Assembly: GCF_013044135.1 (NCBI RefSeq)
Contig: NZ_JABEPP010000003.1
Location: 620,001-684,000 of the forward strand
Reading direction: 5' to 3'
Source: Enterovirga aerilata
GTDB lineage: Bacteria; Pseudomonadota; Alphaproteobacteria; Rhizobiales; Beijerinckiaceae
Length of the DNA stretch: 64,000 nt
Within the stretch, counting starts at the first letter, position 1. Each line of letters opens with the position of its first letter. Below are positions 1 to 12,561 of this stretch, in pieces. The notes beneath the pieces are model-generated. The model worked only from the letters and a program-made list of their open reading frames with translations, made no database searches and was not told where the DNA came from. Made by a program: the position numbers and the translations under genes.

Positions 1-448
1 CCGTCTCGCCGCCGATCAGGGCGCAGCCCGCCCGCCTGCAGCCCTCGGTAATGCCGCGCACGATCTCGACCCCGGCCTTCGGATCGAGCCGGCCGGTCGC
101 GTAGTAGTCGAGGAAGAACAGCGGCTCGGCGCCCTGGACCACGAGGTCGTTCACGCACATCGCCACGAGGTCGATGCCGATCGTGTCGTGCCGACCGGTC
201 TCGATGGCGATCTTCACCTTGGTGCCGACGCCGTCATTGGCGGCGACGAGGATCGGGTCCCTGAACCCGGCCGCCTTCAGGTCGAAGAGGCCGCCGAACC
301 CGCCGATCTCGGCATCGGCACCGGGGCGCCGCGTGGCCCGCACGAGCGGCTTGATGGCATCGACCATCGCGTTGCCGGCATCGATATCCACACCCGCTTG
401 GGCATAGGTCAGGCCGGAGCCGGTCGGCCGGGATCGTGGGTCGCTCAT
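1..448 (-). CDS. purM: Phosphoribosylformylglycinamidine cyclo-ligase (AIR synthetase), N-terminal part
   Basis: Catalyses ATP-dependent closure of FGAM to aminoimidazole ribonucleotide in de novo purine synthesis (cytosol). Only about the first 149 residues are visible; the rest lies beyond the left window edge. Reading the minus strand from the ATG at 448 gives [20 protein letters not shown], then the family signatures [21 protein letters not shown] and GCALIGGET, which belong to the nucleotide-binding half of PurM. It is divergent from the phosphatidyltransferase gene at 554, with about 105 bases between them that must hold both promoters. The identification is secure; the truncation is an artefact of the window. 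Confidence 0.93.
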   Translation of the reverse strand, partial: MSDPRSRPTGSGLTYAQAGVDIDAGNAMVDAIKPLVRATRRPGADAEIGGFGGLFDLKAAGFRDPILVAANDGVGTKVKIAIETGRHDTIGIDLVAMCVNDLVVQGAEPLFFLDYYATGRLDPKAGVEIVRGITEGCRRAGCALIGGET

Positions 449-553
449 GCGGTCTTGGACTGAAGCTGCCCGGGCAGTAAGGGTCCCGTCGACCCGACGC
501 AAGCACGGACGCTCGCGAGGACAGGCCAGAGAGAGACCCCAGCCGGTCGCGAG

Positions 554-1084
554 ATGACGATCCCCAACCTGATTACGATCCTGCGGCTCGTCCTGGTTCC
601 CGTGGTGGTGGTGATGATCAACCAGGGCCAGTGGGCGGCCGCCTTCGGCATCTTCGCCCTGGCCGGCATCTCGGACGCGGTCGACGGCTTCATCGCGCGC
701 CGCTTCGACATGCGCACCGAGTTCGGCGCCTATATCGACCCGCTCGCGGACAAGGCGCTCCTCGTCTCCATCTACGCCGCGCTCTCCCTCGTGAACGTGC
801 TTCCGGCCTGGATCACCATCATCGTGGTCTCGCGCGACCTCATGATCTTCGCGGCCATCCTCGTGTCGCGGCTCATGGAGAAGCCGATGGCGATCCGGCC
901 GCTGCTCATCAGCAAGCTGAACACCGCCGCGCAGATCGCCTTCGCAGGTCTCGTCCTCGCGGCCATGGCCTTCGACGGCGGGCTCGCCTGGATCATCAGC
1001 ATCGGAATCTGGGTGGTGGCCTTCCTGACCGTGGTGTCCGGAGTGGGCTATCTCGGGCGCTGGCTCCGCCACATGGCCGGGTAG
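554..1084 (+). CDS. pgsA: CDP-alcohol phosphatidyltransferase, probable phosphatidylglycerophosphate synthase
   Basis: Integral membrane enzyme that transfers a phosphatidyl group from CDP-diacylglycerol to an alcohol, most likely glycerol-3-phosphate in the cardiolipin/PG pathway. The 176-residue protein carries the complete family motif DG-x2-AR-x8-G-x3-D-x3-D at residues 44-66 (D44, G45, A48, R49, G58, D62, D66), with D41 also present. Several hydrophobic segments surround it, and the N-terminus ([12 protein letters not shown]) is typical of PgsA. The length fits the family. The alcohol substrate cannot be proven from sequence, so a related CDP-alcohol transferase remains possible. It is followed 75 bases later by an AI-2E-family permease. 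Confidence 0.82.
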   Translation: MTIPNLITILRLVLVPVVVVMINQGQWAAAFGIFALAGISDAVDGFIARRFDMRTEFGAYIDPLADKALLVSIYAALSLVNVLPAWITIIVVSRDLMIFAAILVSRLMEKPMAIRPLLISKLNTAAQIAFAGLVLAAMAFDGGLAWIISIGIWVVAFLTVVSGVGYLGRWLRHMAG

Positions 1085-1159
1085 CGCGGGCAGGTCCCGG
1101 CGACCGGAGCGGAACGGCACGAAATCCGCTACATTGGCCAGGGTCACCCCGGATCTCAC

Positions 1160-2275
1160 ATGCAGCGGCAGCTCGCCTATCCTCTGCTCGCCTTGGGGCT
1201 CCTGCTCCTCGGCCTCTACGTGCTCCGGGACGTGCTCCTGCCATTCGTGGCGGGGGCGGCGCTCGCCTACCTGCTCGATCCCGTAGCCGACCGCCTGCAG
1301 AGGCTCGGGGTCGGGCGCCTCGGGGCGACGATCGTGATCCTCGTCGTCTTCGTGCTCCTGTTCGGACTCGTCCTCATCATCGCGGTCCCGATCGCGGTGC
1401 AGCAGGTCGTGAAATTCGCCGAGCAGGTGCCGGGCTACATCGTCCGGCTGCAGGCGCTCATCGCCGAGCACGGCGGCCCGCTCGTGCGGGAATTCGGTGG
1501 CGAGGAGGCGCTCGGGCAGGTCCAGCGCTCGCTCGGCGATCTGCTCGGCCAGGGCGCGAACTGGGTCACAACCTTCATGCGCTCCCTCTGGAGCGGATCG
1601 CAGGCGGTGATCGGGCTGGTCTCGATCTTCGTCGTGACGCCGGTCGTGGCCTTCTACCTCCTGGTCGACTGGGACCGGATGATCTCGACCATCGACAGCT
1701 GGGTCCCGCCCCGGCACCGTTCCACCGTCCGGCGGCTCGGCCGCGAGATGGATCGGGCCGTATCCGGTTTCGTGCGCGGCCAGACGGCGGTCTGCATCTT
1801 CCTCGCCGTGTTCTACGCGACCGGGCTCTCGATCATCGGGCTGAACTTCGGGGCGCTCATCGGCATCCTGGCCGGCCTGATCAGCTTCATCCCCTATGTG
1901 GGCTCGCTGACCGGCCTCCTTCTGTCCGTCGGCGTCGCGCTCGTTCAGTTCCTGCCGGACTGGACGATGGTCCTCGTCACGCTCGGCATCTTCCTGGTCG
2001 GGCAGTTCATCGAGGGGAACATCCTCTCGCCCAAGCTCGTCGGGGCCTCGGCCGGGCTCCACCCCGTCTGGGTCATGTTCGCGCTCCTCGCCTTCGGATC
2101 GCTCTTCGGCTTCCTCGGGCTGCTTCTCGCGGTCCCGGTCGCGGCGATCATCGGCGTGCTCACCCGATTTGCGATCACGCGCTACCAGCAGAGCCCGCTC
2201 TATCTCGACAGCGATGCCAGGCTTCCGCCGCCCGACATCACGATCCTGCCGGTCTCCAAGAAGACCGAGCTCTGA
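1160..2275 (+). CDS. AI-2E/PerM family inner-membrane transporter
   Basis: A 371-residue polytopic membrane protein with about eight hydrophobic segments and the family's C-terminal signature ([15 protein letters not shown] followed by [20 protein letters not shown]). Members include E. coli PerM/YdiK and TqsA, proposed exporters of small molecules; the substrate is not predictable here. Loops around residues 80-130 and 170-200 are hydrophilic, as in homologues. It ends three bases before hda, so the two are probably co-transcribed, an arrangement common in Hyphomicrobiales. The ATG at 1160 gives an N-terminus that runs directly into the first membrane segment. Confidence 0.85.
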   Translation: MQRQLAYPLLALGLLLLGLYVLRDVLLPFVAGAALAYLLDPVADRLQRLGVGRLGATIVILVVFVLLFGLVLIIAVPIAVQQVVKFAEQVPGYIVRLQALIAEHGGPLVREFGGEEALGQVQRSLGDLLGQGANWVTTFMRSLWSGSQAVIGLVSIFVVTPVVAFYLLVDWDRMISTIDSWVPPRHRSTVRRLGREMDRAVSGFVRGQTAVCIFLAVFYATGLSIIGLNFGALIGILAGLISFIPYVGSLTGLLLSVGVALVQFLPDWTMVLVTLGIFLVGQFIEGNILSPKLVGASAGLHPVWVMFALLAFGSLFGFLGLLLAVPVAAIIGVLTRFAITRYQQSPLYLDSDARLPPPDITILPVSKKTEL

Positions 2276-2278
2276 GCC

Positions 2279-2965
2279 ATGCGCCAGCTCGTCCTCGACC
2301 TTCCCGTCGAACCGCGCTTCGGGCCGGACGACTTCCTGGTGAGCCCCTCCAACGAGGAAGCCTATTCGCTGCTCGAGCGCTGGCCGGATTGGCCGAACCC
2401 GATGCTCCACCTGCGCGGGCCGCGGGGCAGCGGGAAAAGCCATCTGGCCGCGATCTGGGCCGAGCGCGCCGGGGCGGCCATAGTCGCGGCGGCCGCCGTG
2501 ACGGACGAGAGCGCACCCGCGCTGTCGCGGGCTCCCGCGCTGGTGCTGGAGGACCTCGACCGGGGACCGCTCGCAGAGAAGGCGGCGTTCCATCTGGTGA
2601 ACATGGCGCGCGAGCAGCGGCTGCCGCTCCTCTTCACCAGCGCCGAGCCCGTCGATCGCTGCGGGATCCGCACGCCGGATCTCCTGTCGCGCCTGCGCCT
2701 CGCACCTTCCGTCGACATCCATCCGCCGGACGATGCCCTGCTCAAGGCCGTGCTCGTGAAGCTCTTCGTCGACCGCCAACTCGTCGTCGACACGAGCGTT
2801 GTCGATTACATCGCGGCGCGGATCGAACGTTCGCTCGGCCGTGCGGCCGAGATCGTGGCCGCCCTCGACCGGGAGGCGCTGAGCCGCGGCCGCCGCATCA
2901 CGCGGCCGGTCGCGTCCGCGCTTCTCGCGGAGGGCGATCCAGCCGCGGATATGACCGACCCGTGA
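2279..2965 (+). CDS. hda: DnaA regulatory inactivator Hda homologue (HdaA)
   Basis: AAA+ protein that stimulates hydrolysis of DnaA-bound ATP when tethered to the replication sliding clamp, preventing re-initiation. The N-terminus reads MRQLVLDLP, and QLVLDLP is a classic beta-clamp-binding peptide. A Walker A-like GPRGSGKSH sits at about residues 47-55, and a DLDR sensor-type stretch and an [18 protein letters not shown] segment follow, as in the DnaA AAA+ lid. It has 228 residues and no DNA-binding domain IV, which separates it from DnaA. It lies immediately behind the permease and upstream of ppk, the usual alphaproteobacterial context. Confidence 0.88.
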   Translation: MRQLVLDLPVEPRFGPDDFLVSPSNEEAYSLLERWPDWPNPMLHLRGPRGSGKSHLAAIWAERAGAAIVAAAAVTDESAPALSRAPALVLEDLDRGPLAEKAAFHLVNMAREQRLPLLFTSAEPVDRCGIRTPDLLSRLRLAPSVDIHPPDDALLKAVLVKLFVDRQLVVDTSVVDYIAARIERSLGRAAEIVAALDREALSRGRRITRPVASALLAEGDPAADMTDP

Positions 2966-3010
2966 CTTGGCATCATAGCTCAGTCACAAACGCGTCTTAA
3001 GGCCTCTACG

Positions 3011-5428
<2,418 letters not shown>

Positions 5429-5429
5429 C

Positions 5430-6935
5430 ATGGACCGCGCCACGCCCGGCCGCATCGCCGGCCGCGAGCCGATCGCCATCGTCGATATCGGGTCGAATTC
5501 GGTTCGTCTCGTGATCTATGAGGGGCCGTCGCGCTCGCCCACTCCGCTTTACAACGAGAAGCTCTTCTGCGGCCTCGGGCGCGACATCGCGACGACCGGC
5601 CGGCTGTCGGAGGAGGCCGTCGAGCGTGCGCTCGCGGCGCTCGCCCGTTTCCGCGTGCTCTGCAGGACGGTCCGCGCCCGCCAGCTGCGGGTTCTCGCGA
5701 CCGCGGCCGCCCGGATGGCCGCGAACGGCCCGGCTTTCCTTGAGGCCGCGGAGGAGGCCTGCGGCGCTCCCGTCGAGCTTCTCACCGGCGAGCGCGAGGC
5801 GCTGCTCTCGGCAGCCGGCGTCATCTCGGGCCTGTACGAGCCGGACGGCGTGGTCGGCGATCTGGGCGGAGGGTCGCTCGAGATCGTCGACGTCCGGGGA
5901 GACCAGGCGGGCACCGGCATCACGCTGCCCCTTGGCGGCCTCGTCCTGCGGGACATGGCGAACGACTCGCCCAAGAACGCGGTCAAGATCGCCCGGGCCG
6001 AGCTGGCCGAGGCGCCGCAGCTCAGGAAGCTTGCCGGGCGCACCTTCTACGCGGTCGGCGGGACGTGGCGTGCGCTCGCGCGGATGCAGATGGTGGAGCG
6101 CGGCTACCCGCTCCATGTGATGCACGGCTACCAGTTCGAGCTCATGCGGGGAGGGTTCCAGCGCATGGTCGAGCGGACGAGTCCGGCCGCGCTGAAGGCC
6201 ATGGCCTCGGTGTCCGAAGCCCGCCGGCCGCTCCTGATCTACGGGGCGATCGTGCTCGACGAAATCGTCCGGCTGGGCCAGCCCTCGGGCGTGACCATCT
6301 CGGCGCTCGGGGTGCGAGAGGGGCTCCTCTTCGAGGCTCTCTCCCCGGAGGAGCGCAAGCAGGATCCGCTGCTGACCGCGGCCGCCGAGCTGAACGAGCT
6401 GCGCGCCCGCGCCCCGCGGCACGGGGAGGAGCTGCGGACCTGGACTGACGCCTTCATGGAGAGCTTCGGGGCGAAGGAGACGCCCTACGAGCGGCGGCTG
6501 AGGCATGCCGCCTGCCTCCTCTCCGACACGGGCTGGCGCGCCCATCCCGACTATCGGGGCGCCCAGAGCCTCGCCATGATCGCGCATGCGGCCCTGCAGG
6601 GGGTGGATCATCCTGGCCGCGCCTTCCTGGCGCTTGCAGTCTATTTCAGGCACGAGGGCGTGACCTCGGATCCGACGAGCACGCCGCTGATGGCGCTCGC
6701 CGGCCAGCGGCTTGCGGAGCTGGCCAAGCTCTCGGCCGCTCTCTTCCGGATCGCCTATCCGATCACGGTCGCGATGGCCGGGATCCTGCCGCGCGCGCCC
6801 CTGACATGCCGGGGCGGTCGGATCGTGCTGGAGCTCCCGGGAGAACTCGCGCCGCTGGCGAGCGAGCGCCTCGCCAACCGCATGCGCGCGCTGGGCAAGC
6901 TGCTCGATGCCGAGACGGTGATCCAGGCGGGCTGA
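5430..6935 (+). CDS. ppx: Exopolyphosphatase, Ppx/GppA family
   Basis: Removes terminal phosphate from polyphosphate; GppA-type members also hydrolyse pppGpp. It has the actin-like ASKHA fold with phosphate-1 motif VDIGSNSVRLVIYEG near residue 14 and phosphate-2 DLGGGSLEIVD near 145. A C-terminal HD-like helical domain contains RLRHAACLLSDTGWRAHPDYRG. The ATG at 5430 is preferred; an in-frame GTG at 5406 would overlap the end of ppk and add eight residues. It faces rnd tail to tail with only five bases between the stops. Context with ppk supports exopolyphosphatase rather than pppGpp hydrolase as the main role. Confidence 0.9.
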   Translation: MDRATPGRIAGREPIAIVDIGSNSVRLVIYEGPSRSPTPLYNEKLFCGLGRDIATTGRLSEEAVERALAALARFRVLCRTVRARQLRVLATAAARMAANGPAFLEAAEEACGAPVELLTGEREALLSAAGVISGLYEPDGVVGDLGGGSLEIVDVRGDQAGTGITLPLGGLVLRDMANDSPKNAVKIARAELAEAPQLRKLAGRTFYAVGGTWRALARMQMVERGYPLHVMHGYQFELMRGGFQRMVERTSPAALKAMASVSEARRPLLIYGAIVLDEIVRLGQPSGVTISALGVREGLLFEALSPEERKQDPLLTAAAELNELRARAPRHGEELRTWTDAFMESFGAKETPYERRLRHAACLLSDTGWRAHPDYRGAQSLAMIAHAALQGVDHPGRAFLALAVYFRHEGVTSDPTSTPLMALAGQRLAELAKLSAALFRIAYPITVAMAGILPRAPLTCRGGRIVLELPGELAPLASERLANRMRALGKLLDAETVIQAG

Positions 6936-6940
6936 GGCGG

Positions 6941-8098
6941 TCAGCCTTCGCGCGGGGTCGCCACCACGGCGCCGCGCTCGATGGCGAGCGCGAGCCGACC
7001 GGCCTTCAGGGCGAGGGCCTTCTCGCCGAACAGCCTGCGGCGCCAGCCTTTGAGGGCCGGCACGTCCGCGTCGTCGTCATCCGCGATCGCCTCCAGATCG
7101 TCGACGGTCGCAAGGACCTTGGGGGCTACGCGCTCGCTCTCGGCGACCGCCCGGAGCAGCACCTTGAGCAGCTCGACCGTGGCGCCGTTGCCGCCGCCCC
7201 GCGGCCGCCCGCGCTGCGGCATCGTTACGGTGGCCGGATCGCGCGCGAGGGCGCGTTCCACCGCGGCCAGGATGTCGGCTGCCGCGCGCGAGCGCTCGAA
7301 TCCGTTCGGGACCGAGCGGAGACGCCCGAGCGCCTCGACTCCGCGGGGTGCCGAGACCGCGATGTCGATCACGGCCTCGTCCTTCAGCACGCGCGAGCGG
7401 GGGACGTCACGCGTCTGCGCCTCGCGTTCGCGCCACGCGGCGACCTCCTGCAGCACCGCGATCTCGCGCGGCTTGCGCATGCGGCCGGAGAGCCGCATCC
7501 AGGCCTTGTCGGGGTCGTTCCGGTAGGTCTCGGGCGAGGTGAGAATGGCCATCTCGTCCTCGACCCAGTCCGTCCGGCCGCTGCGCTCGAGCTCGTCGGC
7601 GAGCTTCTCGTAGATGGTGACGAGCGAGGTCACGTCGGACAGGGCGTAGGCGAGCTGCGCCTCGCTCAGCGGGCGGCGCGACCAGTCGGTGAAGCGGGAC
7701 GACTTGTCGATCCGCGCCTTGGCGAGGTCGTTCGCGAGCTGCTCGTACGAGACGGAATCGCCGTAGCCGCAGACCATGGCCGCAACCTGCGTGTCGAAGA
7801 GCGGCCTCGGAATCAGGCCGCCGATGTTCCAGACGATCTCGAGATCCTGCCGTGCGGAGTGGAAGACCTTCAGCACCCTCTCGTCCGCCATCAGGCCGAA
7901 GAACGGCTGCAGCTCGATCCCGGGCGCGAGCGGATCCACCAGAACGCCGTCGAGCCCCGGCCCGGCCATCTGGATCAGGCACAGTTTCGAGTAGTAGGTG
8001 GTCTCCCGCATGAACTCCGTATCGACCGTCACGAAGGGCGCGGAGGCAAAGCGGGAGCAGGCGGAGGCGAGCGCCTCCGTCGTCGTGATCAAGTCCAT
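6941..8098 (-). CDS. rnd: Ribonuclease D
   Basis: 3'-5' exoribonuclease involved in tRNA 3'-end and stable RNA maturation. DEDDy active-site residues are visible: VDTEF (Exo I), [11 protein letters not shown] (Exo II) and YALSDVTSL (Exo III). HRDC-type helical regions follow ([26 protein letters not shown]). Starting at the ATG at 8098 ([17 protein letters not shown]) gives 385 residues, the normal length. An upstream in-frame ATG would add 24 residues unlike the family, so it was not used. It converges on ppx. Confidence 0.92.
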   Translation of the reverse strand: MDLITTTEALASACSRFASAPFVTVDTEFMRETTYYSKLCLIQMAGPGLDGVLVDPLAPGIELQPFFGLMADERVLKVFHSARQDLEIVWNIGGLIPRPLFDTQVAAMVCGYGDSVSYEQLANDLAKARIDKSSRFTDWSRRPLSEAQLAYALSDVTSLVTIYEKLADELERSGRTDWVEDEMAILTSPETYRNDPDKAWMRLSGRMRKPREIAVLQEVAAWREREAQTRDVPRSRVLKDEAVIDIAVSAPRGVEALGRLRSVPNGFERSRAAADILAAVERALARDPATVTMPQRGRPRGGGNGATVELLKVLLRAVAESERVAPKVLATVDDLEAIADDDDADVPALKGWRRRLFGEKALALKAGRLALAIERGAVVATPREG

Positions 8099-8166
8099 CC
8101 CGCGGCTATAGCCGAGACAAGATGTTTGCGCGATGGCGACTTGGCCTCGACTTGGCGGTGGCATGC

Positions 8167-8355
8167 TCACGCGATGCCGCGCGCGGCCGAGCTCGATCGC
8201 GACCTGAGATCGCGCCCGGGCTTTCCTTCTGCCGCGATCGCCGTCTCGATGTCGCGCGTGCGCAGGTTAACGGCGCCCGGCGCCCGGCCGAGCACCACCA
8301 TGGTTGCGCCGGTGCAGAGGACGAGAATGAGGGTGTGCTGAAGGGGAGCTCGCAT
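8167..8355 (-). CDS. Small putative membrane-anchored protein, unrecognised
   Basis: A possible 62-residue product with one hydrophobic helix near the N-terminus ([17 protein letters not shown], residues 7-23) followed by a basic, Ser/Arg-rich tail. It lies between rnd and aspS, in a stretch that otherwise lacks a gene, and would read towards rnd. No family is recognised. In GC-rich DNA a random frame of this length is not rare, and the Shine-Dalgarno match is weak, so this is a tentative call based on the plausible membrane-anchor architecture. Confidence 0.3.
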   Translation of the reverse strand: MRAPLQHTLILVLCTGATMVVLGRAPGAVNLRTRDIETAIAAEGKPGRDLRSRSSSAARGIA

Positions 8356-8578
8356 GGCTCGCGGGTCCTGACGAGCGCCCCAGCTAGGTCCGCAAATCTC
8401 AACGAGACCCTTACGATTTGAGTTACTTTTCGCGCGTGGTCCGCAGGGTTAAGCGGTAACGATCCCGGCCAAGATCGGCGCCGTGGGAGGGAACCGAACG
8501 GCGTTGCGGGGGCGTGCGCTCGACGGCTTGACAAGGCCCGGACCCCATGAATGGTGCGCGGCTTCCCGAGGAACCGTC
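8356..8578. other. Gap upstream of aspS
   Basis: 223 bases without a convincing gene. A TTGACA hexamer at 8528-8533 could be the -35 element of the aspS promoter, but no good -10 hexamer is seen 16-18 bases downstream. A GAGGAA ribosome-binding site lies just before the aspS ATG. No strong hairpin is evident. Confidence 0.35.
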
Positions 8579-10387
8579 ATGCACCGTTATCGCAGTCACA
8601 CCTGCGGCGCCCTCCGCCCGTCCGACATCGGCCAGAATGTCCGCCTGTCCGGCTGGTGCCACCGCATCCGCGACCATGGCGGCGTGCTCTTCATCGACCT
8701 CAGGGACCATTACGGCCTCACGCAATGCGTGGTGGATCCGGACTCGGCTGCCTTCAGGCTCGCCAACGAGGTCCGGTCGGAATGGGTGGTGCGCGTCGAC
8801 GGACGCGTGCGGCAGCGGCCGGAGGGGACGGCCAATCCCGACCTGCCGACGGGCGGGATCGAGCTGTACGTGACCGACATGGAGGTGCTCGGCCCCGCCG
8901 GCGAGCTTCCGCTTCCCGTCTTCGGCGAGCAGGAATATCCGGAGGACGTCCGTCTCCGATACCGCTTCCTGGATCTGCGCCGGGAGAAGCTGCACGCCAA
9001 CATCATGCGCCGCGGCCAGGTGATCGACTCGCTGCGCCGGCGCATGAAGGAGCAGGGCTTCTTCGAGTTCCAGACCCCGATCCTCACGGCCTCCTCGCCG
9101 GAAGGGGCGCGCGACTTCCTGGTGCCGTCGCGGCTCCATCCCGGCAAGTTCTATGCGCTGCCGCAGGCGCCGCAGCAGTTCAAGCAGCTCCTGATGGTCG
9201 CGGGCTTCGATCGATACTTCCAGATCGCGCCCTGCTTCCGCGACGAGGATCCCCGCGCCGACCGCCTGCCCGGCGAGTTCTATCAGCTCGACTGCGAGAT
9301 GAGCTTCGTCACGCAGGAGGACGTCTTCCGGACGCTGGAGCCGGTGCTCCGCGGCGTCTTCGAGGACTTCGCCGACGGCAAGCGCGTGACGGGCGAGTTC
9401 CCGCGCATCCCCTACCGGGAGGCGATGCTCAGATACGGCTCGGACAAGCCGGACCTACGCAACCCGCTCGTCATCGCGGACGTCACGGCCGAGTTCGCCG
9501 AGGAGAGCGTCACCTTCAACGCCTTCAAGAACGTGATCAGGGCGGGCGGCGTCGTGCGGGCCATCCCGGCGCCGGGCGCCGGCGCGCAGCCGCGTTCGTT
9601 CTTCGACAAGCTCAACGATTGGGCACGGGGCGAGGGCGCGGCCGGGCTGGGCTACATCATCCTGGCGGATGAGGACGAGAAGGTCGTCGGCCGCGGTCCG
9701 ATCGCGAAGTTCGTGCCCGAGGACGCGCTCGCGCGCATCTGCCTCCGCGCCGGCGTCGGGGCGGGCGACGCGATCTTCTTCGCGGCGGGCGAGGAGGCCA
9801 AGGCCGCCGGCCTCGCCGGCAAGGCGCGGCTACGCATCGGCGAGGAGCTCGACCTCGTCGACCGGGACCAGTTCGCGCTCGCCTGGATCACCGATTTCCC
9901 GATGTACGAGTGGGACGACGAGGAGAAGAAGATCGAGTTCTCCCATAATCCGTTCTCGATGCCGAATGTCGATCCCGAGGCGTTTCTGGAGATGGACGTC
10001 ACGGATAGGGACGCGATGCTGAAGCTGACCGCCTTTCAGTACGACGCCGTCTGCAACGGTTACGAGATCGTCTCGGGCGCCATCCGCAATCACCGGCCCG
10101 ACATCATGAAGCAGGCCTTCGCGGTGGCGGGCTACCCCGAGGCGGTGCTGGAGCAGCGGTTCGGCGGCATGCTGCGCGCCTTCCAGTACGGCGCCCCGCC
10201 GCATGGCGGGCTGGCGGCCGGGATCGACCGCATCGTGATGCTCGTCTGCGGCGCCATCAACCTGCGCGAGGTGACGCTCTTCCCGATGAACCAGAGGGCC
10301 GAGGATCTCCTGATGGGCGCGCCGTCCGAGCCGACGCCCAAGCAGCTCCGGGAGCTGCATATCCGCCTGAACCTGCCGCAGAAGTAG
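8579..10387 (+). CDS. aspS: Aspartyl-tRNA synthetase, probably non-discriminating Asp/Asn
   Basis: Class II aminoacyl-tRNA synthetase of 602 residues. An OB-fold anticodon-binding domain comes first (residues ~1-105, [23 protein letters not shown]). The catalytic core follows, with motif 2 [19 protein letters not shown], the bacterial GAD insertion domain (~290-420), and motif 3 [15 protein letters not shown] near the end. The start is the ATG at 8579 ([10 protein letters not shown]), which aligns with the family; upstream in-frame starts would add an unlikely basic leader. Most alphaproteobacteria lack AsnRS and use this enzyme with GatCAB to make Asn-tRNA, so a non-discriminating enzyme is inferred. 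Confidence 0.96.
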   Translation: MHRYRSHTCGALRPSDIGQNVRLSGWCHRIRDHGGVLFIDLRDHYGLTQCVVDPDSAAFRLANEVRSEWVVRVDGRVRQRPEGTANPDLPTGGIELYVTDMEVLGPAGELPLPVFGEQEYPEDVRLRYRFLDLRREKLHANIMRRGQVIDSLRRRMKEQGFFEFQTPILTASSPEGARDFLVPSRLHPGKFYALPQAPQQFKQLLMVAGFDRYFQIAPCFRDEDPRADRLPGEFYQLDCEMSFVTQEDVFRTLEPVLRGVFEDFADGKRVTGEFPRIPYREAMLRYGSDKPDLRNPLVIADVTAEFAEESVTFNAFKNVIRAGGVVRAIPAPGAGAQPRSFFDKLNDWARGEGAAGLGYIILADEDEKVVGRGPIAKFVPEDALARICLRAGVGAGDAIFFAAGEEAKAAGLAGKARLRIGEELDLVDRDQFALAWITDFPMYEWDDEEKKIEFSHNPFSMPNVDPEAFLEMDVTDRDAMLKLTAFQYDAVCNGYEIVSGAIRNHRPDIMKQAFAVAGYPEAVLEQRFGGMLRAFQYGAPPHGGLAAGIDRIVMLVCGAINLREVTLFPMNQRAEDLLMGAPSEPTPKQLRELHIRLNLPQK

Positions 10388-10420
10388 GTCCGGGCGATCG
10401 CCGCCAGGGAGGTCGTCTAT

Positions 10421-10464
10421 CCGAGGTTCTGGAGGGCGGCTCCGGTTCGCCTCCCAAGCCTCGG
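10421..10464. terminator. Bidirectional hairpin between convergent aspS and hydrolase genes
   Basis: An imperfect inverted repeat: CCGAGG at 10421-10426 pairs with CCTCGG at 10459-10464, and an inner GGAGGGCG pairs with CGCCTCC across a short loop. It sits between two genes that end facing each other, where a shared terminator is expected. There is no run of T on either side, so intrinsic termination is uncertain. Confidence 0.4.
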
Positions 10465-10488
10465 AGGATCATCCCAGGCGAGAATGGC

Positions 10489-11148
10489 TCAGGCGGCCTG
10501 CTCTTCCCTCTTGCCGAGACGCTTGTCGAGATAGGCATCGACCGTCGCCATCAGCTCCTCGATCTTGCCGTCGAAGAAGTGGTTGGCGCCCTCGACGATC
10601 TGGTGCTCGAGCTGGATCCCGCGCTGGGTCTTCACCTTCTCGATGACCGCCATCACCTCCTTCTGCGGGGCCACGCGGTCCTCCGAGCCGTGCACGAACA
10701 GGCCCGAGGAGGGGCAGGGCGCGAGGAATGTGAAGTCGAAACGGTTCGCCGGGGCGGCGATCGAGATGAAGCCCTCGATCTCCGGGCGGCGCATCAGGAG
10801 CTGCATCCCGATCCATGCGCCGAACGACACGCCCGCGATCCAGCAGGTGCGCGCGTCCGGGTTCATCGCCTGCGCCCAGTCCAGCGCTGCGGCGGCGTCC
10901 GAGAGCTCGCCCGCGCCATGGTCGAAGGAGCCCTGGCTCCGCCCGACGCCGCGGAAGTTGAAGCGCAGCGTCGAGAAGCCCCGGTTCACGAAGCCGTAGA
11001 ACAGGTTGTACACGATCTGGTTGTTCATCGTGCCGCCGAACTGGGGATGCGGATGGAGCACGATGCCGATCGGCGCTCCCTTCTGCTTGGCGGGCTGGTA
11101 GCGCCCCTCGATACGACCGGCGGGGCCCGTGAACGTGACTTCAGGCAT
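10489..11148 (-). CDS. Alpha/beta hydrolase (dienelactone-hydrolase-like, COG2945 type)
   Basis: A 219-residue cytoplasmic hydrolase with the nucleophile elbow GVSFGAW, an acid-turn aspartate in HGSEDRVAP and the base histidine in GANHFFDG, a complete Ser-Asp-His triad. HPHPQFGGTMNN near the N-terminus forms the oxyanion-hole loop of this subfamily. The ATG at 11148 (MPEVTFTGPAGRIEGRY) is chosen because it aligns with homologues; a longer in-frame version would run into the suf control region. The substrate is unknown. It is divergent from the Fe-S assembly operon and is unlikely to belong to it. Confidence 0.82.
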   Translation of the reverse strand: MPEVTFTGPAGRIEGRYQPAKQKGAPIGIVLHPHPQFGGTMNNQIVYNLFYGFVNRGFSTLRFNFRGVGRSQGSFDHGAGELSDAAAALDWAQAMNPDARTCWIAGVSFGAWIGMQLLMRRPEIEGFISIAAPANRFDFTFLAPCPSSGLFVHGSEDRVAPQKEVMAVIEKVKTQRGIQLEHQIVEGANHFFDGKIEELMATVDAYLDKRLGKREEQAA

Positions 11149-11244
11149 GCGCGATGAACCTTCTGGCGAGGCGGGGTCGGGTGCTGTGCTGCGCGAGCCG
11201 ATCAGCGGCGCGCTTGACTCCGACCATATGGGGCCGTACACGAG

Positions 11245-11261
11245 TTTAGAAATATTCTAAG
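11245..11261. promoter_or_regulatory. Irr/Iron-Rhodo-type iron-control palindrome upstream of the suf operon
   Basis: TTTAGAA-ATA-TTCTAAG is an inverted repeat with a single mismatch in 7+7 positions and matches the iron control element / Iron-Rhodo box pattern (TTTAGAA-N3-TTCTAAA) bound by Irr or IscR-type regulators in alphaproteobacteria. It is located 131 bases before the first gene of the Fe-S assembly operon and is AT-rich against a very GC-rich background. Iron- or Fe-S-dependent control of iscS-suf is inferred. Confidence 0.68.
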
Positions 11262-11283
11262 ACAAGAACGAATCGTGGACATC

Positions 11284-11300
11284 TCGCATGCCGGATGCGA
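11284..11300. promoter_or_regulatory. Perfect small inverted repeat in the suf leader region
   Basis: TCGCAT-GCCGG-ATGCGA, 6-base arms around a 5-base centre, lies 23 bases downstream of the iron-control palindrome and about 90 bases before the first suf gene. It could be a second operator or a leader hairpin. No named regulator is assigned. Confidence 0.3.
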
Positions 11301-11391
11301 CGGTGTCGTACCACAAGAGAATATCACGTCCAGCGGGGCGAATTGCAAGGCTCTCGCGCGCCTTGCTGCCTGGCTGGGAGAGACCTGAGGC

Positions 11392-12561
11392 ATGGCTGCG
11401 GCCCGGATCTACCTGGACCATAACGCGACTTCGCCGATCCGCCCCGAGGTGCTCTCGGCGGTCGGCGAGGCGCTCGCCTGTGGAGGCAATCCCTCTTCGG
11501 TCCATGCCGAGGGGCGGGCGGCGCGTGCACTGGTCGAGCATGCGCGCGCGCAGGTGGCGGCCCTCGTCGGCGCGCGGCCGGAGGATGTCGTCTTTACCAG
11601 CGGCGGCACCGAGGCGAACAACATGGCCCTGCGGCCGGGTGCCCTCCGCAATGCGGCCGGGCAGCCTGCCGAGCGGTTCGCCTGCGGCGCGGCCGAGCAC
11701 CCTTCCGTCCTCCAGGGCCACGGCTTCGGACAGATCGAGGCGATCCCCGTCGATCGGACCGGGCGCGTGGATCTTGCCGCGCTCGAGGCCATGTTGGACG
11801 GTGCGGTCGGGCAGCCGGCTCTGTTCTCGCTCCAAGTCGCGAACAGTGAGACGGGCGTGATCCAGCCGGTGGCGGAGGCGGCGGCGCTCGTCCGGGCCCG
11901 CGGCGGCATCGCGCATGCGGATGCCGTCCAGGCGGCCGGGCGGATGCCGCTGGACATGGCGACGTTCGGCCTCGACGCCCTGACGCTCTCCGGGCACAAG
12001 CTCGGGGCGCCGGCGGGGATCGGGGCTCTCGTCTTTCGGCCGGGGCGGGCCGGGCCGAACCTGCCCCTCGTCCGGGGTGGCGGCCAGGAAAGCCGCGCAC
12101 GCGCCGGTACGGAGAACCTGGCCGGCATCGTCGGCTTCGGGGTTGCGGCCGAGATGGCGGCGCGGGACCTCGCGGCCGAAGGCGCACGGCAGCGGAGGCT
12201 GCGCGACTGCGCCGAGCAGGAGGTTCGGCGGCTCGCCCCCGATGCGGTCGTCTTCGGGGAAGGAGCGGATCGGCTTCCCAATACGCTCGCCTTCGCGGTT
12301 CCCGGATTGTCGGCCGAAACGGCGCTCATGGCGCTTGACCTCGCCGGGATCGCGGTGTCCTCAGGCTCGGCCTGCTCTTCGGGGAAGGTCGGCCGCTCGC
12401 ATGTGCTCGCCGCCATGGGCGTGCCCGATGCCCTTGCGCGCGGCGCCATCCGGGTGAGCTTCGGCTGGAATTCCCGAGAGGACGACGTGCTCGGCTTCGC
12501 GCGGGCCTTCGAAACTCTGCTGCGCCGCCTATATGAGCCGGGACGGGCGCGCGCGGCTTGA
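11392..12561 (+). CDS. Cysteine desulfurase, IscS/NifS (group I) type
   Basis: PLP enzyme that takes sulfur from cysteine and supplies persulfide for Fe-S cluster assembly. The 389-residue protein has the Schiff-base lysine in LSGHKLGAP (K203) and the group I catalytic loop SSGSACSS with C328. It is the first gene of the suf operon; the later gene at 16841 is a second desulfurase of SufS type. Two desulfurases in one suf operon are usual in alphaproteobacteria. The start follows a GAGAG/TGAGG-like ribosome site. Its stop codon TGA is embedded in an FNR/FixK-type palindrome. Confidence 0.92.
   Translation: MAAARIYLDHNATSPIRPEVLSAVGEALACGGNPSSVHAEGRAARALVEHARAQVAALVGARPEDVVFTSGGTEANNMALRPGALRNAAGQPAERFACGAAEHPSVLQGHGFGQIEAIPVDRTGRVDLAALEAMLDGAVGQPALFSLQVANSETGVIQPVAEAAALVRARGGIAHADAVQAAGRMPLDMATFGLDALTLSGHKLGAPAGIGALVFRPGRAGPNLPLVRGGGQESRARAGTENLAGIVGFGVAAEMAARDLAAEGARQRRLRDCAEQEVRRLAPDAVVFGEGADRLPNTLAFAVPGLSAETALMALDLAGIAVSSGSACSSGKVGRSHVLAAMGVPDALARGAIRVSFGWNSREDDVLGFARAFETLLRRLYEPGRARAA

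Noticed and set aside
631-3000. A 789-codon open frame on the + strand across pgsA, the permease gene and hda
   Set aside because: It is an alternative frame of three genes with clear families; its product is Arg/Pro/Gly-rich with no motif, the typical by-product of GC-rich codon third positions.
8528-8556. TTGACA as a complete sigma-70 promoter for aspS
   Set aside because: The -35 hexamer is perfect but no acceptable -10 hexamer occurs at 16-18 bases, so it is only mentioned in the gap description.
11149-11391. Possible iscR/Rrf2 gene ahead of the suf operon
   Set aside because: The gap is only 243 bases and no frame encodes the Rrf2 helix-turn-helix or the cysteine cluster.
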